Shown here: one piece after another, positions 58,370-64,000 of the stretch | Position numbering within the stretch: the stretch's first letter is position 1 | How the letters are laid out: every line of letters begins with the position of its first letter | Origin: Dacryopinax spathularia | Taxonomy: Eukaryota > Basidiomycota > Dacrymycetes > Dacrymycetales > Dacrymycetaceae | Assembly: GCA_037974965.1 (NCBI GenBank) | Contig: JBBPFI010000001.1 | Span: 2,542,001 to 2,606,000 of the forward strand | Length of the DNA: 64,000 nt | Direction of reading: 5' to 3' | Made by a program: the position numbers and the translations under genes | The notes under the pieces: model-generated | Seen by the model: only the letters and a program-made list of their open reading frames with translations | Database searches by the model: none | What the model was told of the DNA's origin: nothing

Positions 58370-60268
58370 CTAGGGACTTAGGCGTACATCCTCCATCACA
58401 ACGCCCCCCTGTGCGCCTGAAGGCTCGGTGGGGACCGGTTCGTCCCCCGGTTCGACCATGGGAACGTCAGCGTCAGCAGTTTCGAGCAGGACGACGCTGG
58501 AAGTGAGGGCGTCGGAGTGGAGCGACGCAGGAAGGGAGTCGAGTGACTGTGTGGGGGCCAGGGAGAGAGAGGACGATTCCGCGGGTGTAGGAGGAGGAAG
58601 AGGGACGGTGCTGGGATCTGCCGCGAGGCTGGGGCCAGCAACTGCGGGAGAGTCGTCTTCTTCGGCCATGGCAGCCTCGTGCTCAGCGATGGTGAAGGCT
58701 TCGTGTGCGAAGCCGAGGGTGCGTGAAACTTGGGCGTGGACCCATTCCTTGTATTCAAGCATCTCGGCGGACTCCTCGTCGAGGGCCTTGGAGACAGTGC
58801 GGTCGTGGTCGGGCGGAGGGTATCGACCGTCCCAAGCGTCATCGTCAAAACTGTCAAGGTCGACGAATCGACGCCATTCAGGGAAGAAGGCGTCGCGTTG
58901 GGCAGGAGGTTTGTGTAGGCAAGTCCGAAGCCGCTTAATGGCTAGCTTCCATTGGTGTTGGCGTTCGTTATTGCGAGCTTGTTGCTGCCCGCGGTCCGGG
59001 TCGCGAGCGCGAGCGGGGGCGAGCTGAGCACGGCGCTCGTCGCGTTGGCGCTGGTATGTGTGACGTTGTTCGGCGCGGGCGGCTGCTTGGACCGGCTGGA
59101 AGTCGGCGTACGTGCGAACGGGGGGTGCAGGCGGTGACTGAGGGGCGGCGATGGTGTGCGGCCAGCCGGGGGTGGCAGGGCGCGGGGGTAAGGCCTGAGT
59201 GCCGGGATTCCAAGGGGACGCTTCGGGAGCGGACGAAGCGGGGCCCGGGGGACCAAGATCGGGCTGACGCTGCTGACGAGGAGACCATTCCCAAGGGGAC
59301 GTGTTCGGCCCGGTGGGAGCGGGGCCGGTGTGCGCGAACGGAACGAGGGCTCGTGGCCCGGAAGGAGGAGGCGGTTGAGCGTATGCGTCCCAGCCGCTAC
59401 GGGCAGGGGGAGTACGAGCACGAGGACGCGGTGCGGGGGGAGGAGGGCGAGGGGCAGGGGCACGAGGAGGGTCGGGCCGGCGAACGTCGTGGGGCGGAGC
59501 GGGAGGCGTGACCGACGCGCTGGGCAAGGCCACGAGCGCGTCGTGGGGCGGGGGAGGCATGTAAGAACGGTCATCTTGCGGGAAGGTCGGGGACGGGTCG
59601 ATGACCCAAGACGGATCGCGCCAGGACGGGACGTACACTGCTTGACCGGTGGGGTACGAGGTGGGGATGCCCTGCTCGTCCCGAACGTTGCGAGCCCACT
59701 TGTCGAGTTGGAGACTGGCAAACCATTGCTGAGCGGAGGTGATCTCTGGGCCGTCAAGGGGCGACGGCCGGTCGTTGTCTTGAAGGTACGCGAGCAGAAG
59801 GGGCCGGAGGCGCATAATCAGGCGAAGACGATGGCCGAGGTGAGCGACCTCCCGTTGGAGGTCGCCTAGCATGCGCTGGCCATCGGCGTCGAGCATCTTG
59901 GAATACTTGAGGCCGATAACGTATTGAGCGGAACGTTCAATGCACCAAGTCATACGCGCGCGTATGTAGTATTCCTCGCGAGCGGCTTGGATGTAACGAT
60001 CGGCGGAGGCAGCGAAAACGGTGGTTCGGTAGAGCTGGCGCGCGTGCGCAGGTGCGCGCCCGGTGACATCACGGAGGTCGGTCGGGAGGCTGGCGTCGAG
60101 GGCGACGTAGCGAAGGTCCTCGAGAAGGCCGCGAACGTCAACGTGCGGCCGCCACTTAGCGCGATCGGAGCCGCTGTCGGGGGGGTTGACGCGGGCATGG
60201 GGGTGGTTGGGGCGTCGAGGACGACGCCCCTGGTCGTACGGGTTGTAACGCGTAGTGGATGCAGGCAT
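58370..60268 (-). CDS. Extra ORF downstream of pol in the retroelement
   Basis: An open frame of 632 codons in the same direction as pol. The N-terminal third is Arg-rich and helical (HLGHRLRLIMRLRPLLLAYLQDN). The centre is Pro/Ala-rich and probably disordered. The C-terminal third has an acidic, helical part with EWRRFVDLDSFDDDAWDGRYPPPDHD. There is no CCHC zinc knuckle, signal peptide or TM segment, so it is neither a standard gag nor an envelope. Its own pyrimidine-rich leader precedes the ATG. Function unknown. Confidence 0.7.
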   Translation of the reverse strand: MPASTTRYNPYDQGRRPRRPNHPHARVNPPDSGSDRAKWRPHVDVRGLLEDLRYVALDASLPTDLRDVTGRAPAHARQLYRTTVFAASADRYIQAAREEYYIRARMTWCIERSAQYVIGLKYSKMLDADGQRMLGDLQREVAHLGHRLRLIMRLRPLLLAYLQDNDRPSPLDGPEITSAQQWFASLQLDKWARNVRDEQGIPTSYPTGQAVYVPSWRDPSWVIDPSPTFPQDDRSYMPPPPHDALVALPSASVTPPAPPHDVRRPDPPRAPAPRPPPPAPRPRARTPPARSGWDAYAQPPPPSGPRALVPFAHTGPAPTGPNTSPWEWSPRQQRQPDLGPPGPASSAPEASPWNPGTQALPPRPATPGWPHTIAAPQSPPAPPVRTYADFQPVQAAARAEQRHTYQRQRDERRAQLAPARARDPDRGQQQARNNERQHQWKLAIKRLRTCLHKPPAQRDAFFPEWRRFVDLDSFDDDAWDGRYPPPDHDRTVSKALDEESAEMLEYKEWVHAQVSRTLGFAHEAFTIAEHEAAMAEEDDSPAVAGPSLAADPSTVPLPPPTPAESSSLSLAPTQSLDSLPASLHSDALTSSVVLLETADADVPMVEPGDEPVPTEPSGAQGGVVMEDVRLSP

Positions 60269-60638
60269 AGTAAACAGAAGACGGTTGGTGTAGCTGGAGA
60301 GCGGGGAGAAGAGAGATAGAGAGAGAGGAAAGGGGCGGCGTCGAGAGCGACGCGCTTTTTGAGGACTTAAGCTATTGTGGCGAGTAGGGACAGCGGAGGC
60401 AAATATCGAAGAAGGGTGGTAGCGAGGGGCGGACTTAGAGCGGCGATAAGATGGCGAAGCGCCCGACCTCGTGGGCGGCGCTTCGGGAAGCGAAGCGAAA
60501 TGAAAAGCGAGGTGGTTGGAGTAAGGAAGAAGGGGGGGTTGGCCCGTCGGAAGCGACGGCCATTGTCATAGACAATGAAGAAGGGCGGGGGAGAGCGACA
60601 ACAAAAGGGAAGCAAGACGAGAATGAACGAAGCTGGTT

Positions 60639-62159
60639 CTACCGGAGGCCATGAGCGGTCTTGTATTCGCGCAGGAGGGCCGGAGCGTTGACGAGATGGT
60701 TCTCGGGCTCGTAAGAGTCTTCTTCGGGTCCGCTATCCTCCCACCGGATCAGATATTCGCGTCGTTTGCGACGCTTGTTTAGACGATGCCCGATGATGGC
60801 GTCGACGCCTCTCTCCTCGTGGATGGTGATATGCTGTCGCATGTCCGGCAGACGAGTGCGAAGCCCGAGGGCTTCGGGAGAGCGACGGTATAGGCGAAGG
60901 TGTTGCACGTTGACGACAGGGTGCATGGGATATTTGGAGGGTAGTCGTAGACGATAAGCGTTATCGTTAACCTTTTCGTGTATAGGGAACGGGCCTATCG
61001 TGCGTTGGACTAGCTTGGCTCCCTTGCCTTTCGACTCGACTAATTCGAGTCGGTGCGGGTTAACCAGCACCAGGTCGCCCGGCGCCCAGTCGACGTTCGT
61101 GCGCCGAACGTTATACGTCCGTGCTTGTGCCTTCTGTGCTGCGGCCAGGGCGTCTCGAGCAGCCAAACGATGGGACAGCAAGGTGTCCAGGAAGTCATCC
61201 GCAGCCGGGGACACCGTATCGGGGCGCGATATCCCTCTACACACTCCGGATAGGAAGCTGGTAGGGCTTCGAGGGACGAAGCCATAGAGGAGGAAGGCTG
61301 GGGAGTAGGTCGACGACGAGTGTTGAGCAGTGTTGTACGCGAACTCGAGGGGTTTAAGCCAGCGAGACCAGTCCTTCAAGTCTTGCGCTACGTATGCTCG
61401 TAGCGCCGTTTCCAAGTATTGGTTGACGATTTCGGTCTGTCCGTCGGTTTGGGGGTGGTGCGACGTGGACATTTTCAGTTTGGTGCCCAACTCGCTAGTC
61501 AGAGCGGCCCAGAACGTGCGCGCCCATCGAGCGTCTCGGTCGCAGATGATGTTGTAGGGTAAGCCGAAGCGGCAGACGATGTCGTCCAATAGCAGCTTCG
61601 CGACTCCGGCTCCCGTCACCTTGGTTGTAGTTGGCAGGAACGTGACATGCTTCGTGAGTTTGTCTACAACCACCATAACGGCGTTGTGGCCTTCCGAGAG
61701 CGGAAGGTCCGTGATCAAGTCCATTGATACCGTTTCGTAGGGCAGGGACGGTATGGCCAGCGGCATTAGTAGACCTTTTGGTCCGGACCTGTCCGCTTTC
61801 GTCTTTTGACACACATCGCAAGTCGACACCCAAACATGGGTGTCGCGACGCATCTTGGGCCAAAAGAACTGATCGTACATGCGAGCGTAGGTCCGGGCAA
61901 AGCCAGCGTGTGCGCCTTCCCAAGGGGATTCGTGTACGTCCCGCAGGATTTCCCATCGACGCCCCTCCGGAACGCACAGTTGCACTCGACTGTCGGCATC
62001 CCTAAAGTACAGTAAACCGTTTTCGGCAAGTTCGTATTGGGCTGGTTGAAGAGTCTGTCGAACCGGATCGCAATACTTCTTGAAATGGGGATCGGTAGCG
62101 TAATCAGCTGCGAACTCCCTGGCATACTCCGGGTCGACTCCTACCAGGAGTCGTGGCAC
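60639..62159 (-). CDS. Retroelement integrase with C-terminal chromodomain
   Basis: Fossil or young element part. HHCC Zn-binding region (VHESPWEGAHAGF ... CDVCQKTK), catalytic Asp in SMDLITDLP, second Asp in CDRDARW, Glu in DGQTEIVNQ, then a GPY-like region and a chromodomain (VDAIIGHRLNKRRKRREYLIRW). The chromodomain places it among the chromoviruses. Confidence 0.92.
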   Translation of the reverse strand: MPRLLVGVDPEYAREFAADYATDPHFKKYCDPVRQTLQPAQYELAENGLLYFRDADSRVQLCVPEGRRWEILRDVHESPWEGAHAGFARTYARMYDQFFWPKMRRDTHVWVSTCDVCQKTKADRSGPKGLLMPLAIPSLPYETVSMDLITDLPLSEGHNAVMVVVDKLTKHVTFLPTTTKVTGAGVAKLLLDDIVCRFGLPYNIICDRDARWARTFWAALTSELGTKLKMSTSHHPQTDGQTEIVNQYLETALRAYVAQDLKDWSRWLKPLEFAYNTAQHSSSTYSPAFLLYGFVPRSPTSFLSGVCRGISRPDTVSPAADDFLDTLLSHRLAARDALAAAQKAQARTYNVRRTNVDWAPGDLVLVNPHRLELVESKGKGAKLVQRTIGPFPIHEKVNDNAYRLRLPSKYPMHPVVNVQHLRLYRRSPEALGLRTRLPDMRQHITIHEERGVDAIIGHRLNKRRKRREYLIRWEDSGPEEDSYEPENHLVNAPALLREYKTAHGLR

Positions 62160-64000
62160 TTCCCATTCTTCGACTTGCCCCGCCGCCTGGTGGTGGGGCC
62201 CTTCGGAGCTGGAGGGGGCGAGCCCTTCCGTAGAAACGTCCTTGCTAGGAGCCGGGGCGTCTCCTGTGAGGAGGGTCGCGGCCGAACGAGCTCCTCTTCG
62301 CGTTCCTTATTCGGGGACCCTGATCCCAGCGTCGGACTCAGCGTAGGACGATCTCGCATGGACCAAGGGATTTCGCCGTGTTCCGGGTCTGCCTGCGGTC
62401 TCTCCCGTCGCTCCTTGTACTTGGATCGAGTGGATAAGAAGACGGCACGTTCGGCGGTCGGGCGCGACCGCCAGGGGGGGAAAGTCGGGTTGTTCGGCCC
62501 AGAGGGCACTATGAAAGCCTCGTTGTCGAGTCCTGGCGATGTATGCTCCGGAGGTTGCCAGAGGAGACGAGATAGCGGGTCGACATTGGAGTGTACACGA
62601 CCCGCTCGGTGCTCGATACGCAGTCCAGGGTACGCCGCCATAATAGTGCCGTACCCTGCTAAACGGCGGTTCATGTGTTCGTAGGTCTTATTCCAGAGTA
62701 GGGCAGCGTGGTCCGTAATGAGCGTCACCTGTTCTCCTTCGATGAACGGCTGGAAACGAACGAGCGCTTCCTTCGCGGCTAGCCCCTCTCGTTCGGTGAC
62801 CGAATAATTCTTCTCGGCCGGCTTCAAGGTGCGACTCCAGTAAGCGATAACTCTTTCCACAAGGATGACCGTCTCGTCCATGGTCGCTGCCCAAGTCCTC
62901 GGCTCTCCTTGGACTTCTTCTTCCTTGATTGCCGTCGCAAACGACGGTACGTCCCCTCCTCGGGACCAGGCCTCCTGTATACGAGCATACGCCTTCGTCT
63001 CTCTCAAATCCAACGCTTGGATCGGTTGCACCTGTTGCAGGGCGGCACCCAGTGCCACATCGCTCGCGTCGGTATACAGGCGATAAGGACGACCGCGTCT
63101 TGGATGTCCTAGCACGGGCGCGGATGACAGGGCGCGCTTCGCTTCCTCGAAGCACGCTTGCTCCGTAGCTCCCCAGTGCCATTTCGCCCCTTTCTTGAGC
63201 AACTGGAAGAGGGGCTGTACTATCTGCGCATAAGAGCAGATGTAAGCCTGGAAGTACACGACCATCCCCAGGAATGTTCTCAGCGTCGGAACCGACGCGG
63301 GAGCGGGCAGGCGGGCGATGGCTTCGACCTTCTCCTGGTGCGTCGACAATCCCAAACGCGAAACCTTGTGACCCAGAAGGAGGATAGATTGATAGGCGAA
63401 GTGGCATTTTGAAGGAGACAAGGTGAGGCCCGACGCGCGGATTGCTCGCAGAACGCGTCGTAAGTGGTCCATGTGGTCCTCGAAGCTGAGGGAGAAGACT
63501 ACAATGTCGTCTATGTATACCAACGCGAACAGCCACAAATAGCGAGCCAGAACCGACTGCATTACACGTTGGAAGATGGATGGTCCGTTACGGAGACCAA
63601 AGGGGAGTCGACGGAATTGTAACAAGCCTCTGTGCAACCGAAATGCCGTTTTCGGTCGGTCCTCCGGCACAATCTCCAACTGGGTGAATCCGGACAACGC
63701 ATCCAGCGTAGTGAGGTACTGAGAACTGGACAGAGTTTGTAGAATCTCCTCCTGTCGTGGTATGGGGAATTGGTCCGGGATAGTGACGGCATTGAGCTTC
63801 CTGTAGTCAACGCAGAGGCGAGGCTTTCCGTTTCGGTAAACGATTACGACAGGGGAGGCCCAGGGGCTGTCGGATTCTTCTACGACGCCTTGGCTCCACC
63901 AAGCGTCGATCTGCTTGTCGATTACCTCACGCTTCGCTGGCGAAGCGCCATAAGGGGGTTGGGAGATAGGTTCAACTCCTTCCTTCAGCGGTATTTTGAC
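62141..64000 (-). CDS. Retroelement reverse transcriptase-RNase H (5' part outside window)
   Basis: Fossil or young element part; the frame stays open to the window edge. RT blocks: LCVDYRKLNAVTIPDQFP, YLTTLDALSGF, FALVYIDDIVVFS (active site), LGHKVSRLG. RNase H: YRLYTDASDVALGA, a later Glu (TEREGLAAKEAL) and Asp (LITDHAALLW). The RNase H region carries an insertion of about 55 residues between its first strands. A long Arg/Pro-rich linker leads to integrase. Confidence 0.92.
   Translation of the reverse strand, partial: VKIPLKEGVEPISQPPYGASPAKREVIDKQIDAWWSQGVVEESDSPWASPVVIVYRNGKPRLCVDYRKLNAVTIPDQFPIPRQEEILQTLSSSQYLTTLDALSGFTQLEIVPEDRPKTAFRLHRGLLQFRRLPFGLRNGPSIFQRVMQSVLARYLWLFALVYIDDIVVFSLSFEDHMDHLRRVLRAIRASGLTLSPSKCHFAYQSILLLGHKVSRLGLSTHQEKVEAIARLPAPASVPTLRTFLGMVVYFQAYICSYAQIVQPLFQLLKKGAKWHWGATEQACFEEAKRALSSAPVLGHPRRGRPYRLYTDASDVALGAALQQVQPIQALDLRETKAYARIQEAWSRGGDVPSFATAIKEEEVQGEPRTWAATMDETVILVERVIAYWSRTLKPAEKNYSVTEREGLAAKEALVRFQPFIEGEQVTLITDHAALLWNKTYEHMNRRLAGYGTIMAAYPGLRIEHRAGRVHSNVDPLSRLLWQPPEHTSPGLDNEAFIVPSGPNNPTFPPWRSRPTAERAVFLSTRSKYKERRERPQADPEHGEIPWSMRDRPTLSPTLGSGSPNKEREEELVRPRPSSQETPRLLARTFLRKGSPPPAPKGPTTRRRGKSKNGKCHDSW

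Larger units (their letters stand above)
58134..64000 (-). mobile_element. Chromodomain Ty3/Gypsy LTR retroelement (chromovirus), 5' part outside window
   Basis: Minus strand. Order along the element: reverse transcriptase-RNase H (to about 62141), integrase with C-terminal chromodomain (60639-62159), a 370-bp gap, an extra ORF (58370-60268), polypurine tract, LTR. The visible part looks nearly whole, with at most about one apparent break in pol, which may be a shift of the kind such elements use. That suggests a young insertion. Gag and the 5' LTR should lie beyond 64000. Confidence 0.88.

Noticed and set aside
58370-60268. Reading the extra retroelement ORF as an envelope gene
   Set aside because: No signal peptide, membrane helix or glycoprotein-like Cys pattern.
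1-64000. CRISPR arrays, bacterial-type operons, riboswitches, rRNA
   Set aside because: The window is clearly eukaryotic nuclear DNA; no regularly spaced repeats or rRNA-like sequence were seen.

Overview
This window is from a filamentous or dimorphic basidiomycete, most likely Agaricomycotina. The evidence is GC-rich coding sequence, dense 40-80 nt GT-AG introns, galactose-oxidase-like glyoxal oxidases with GPI-type tails, and a RNAi Argonaute. It also carries a chromodomain Ty3/Gypsy element and an orphan protein of a type I associate with mushroom-forming fungi. I cannot name the species.

Layout. 0-6.4 kb: 3' part of a glyoxal oxidase (GLOX-1), an orphan ORF and a rhomboid protease. 6.8-9.0 kb: a divergent pair of core nuclear genes, GINS subunit Psf2 and Mediator subunit Med6. 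9.3-15.6 kb: a complete Argonaute (minus) head to head with an Rpd3-type histone deacetylase (plus), which meets the splicing factor SPF27/BCAS2 tail to tail. 17-23.6 kb: a secreted S10 carboxypeptidase, a probable mitochondrial protein, the Bub2-type TBC GAP of the mitotic exit checkpoint, and a CinA C-terminal (nicotinamide-nucleotide amidase-like) protein. 23.6-26.8 kb holds no gene I can support. 26.9-32.6 kb: a second, complete glyoxal oxidase (GLOX-2) and a secreted beta-propeller protein. 33-38 kb: a large CSC1/OSCA-type membrane protein. 38-45 kb: an F-box protein, a micro-exon gene with an acidic tail that ends in a perfect hairpin, and a long basidiomycete hypothetical. 46.5-57 kb: a Cys-rich/protein-kinase fusion, a DUF1279 (FAM210-like) protein, a FAD monooxygenase and a MIT-domain scaffold. 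57.8-64 kb: a second copy of the DUF1279 gene cut off by a chromodomain Ty3/Gypsy retroelement. The element runs on the minus strand out of the window and carries an extra ORF downstream of pol.

How parts fit together. GLOX-1 and GLOX-2 are paralogues 25 kb apart and would supply extracellular H2O2. The carboxypeptidase and the propeller protein are also predicted to be secreted, which fits a saprotroph. Argonaute and Rpd3, two silencing factors, share a 0.4-kb intergenic region. Psf2 and Med6 share a 0.2-kb one. Exon boundaries were derived by hand from GT/AG sites and frame continuity, and they are the least certain part of the gene models.
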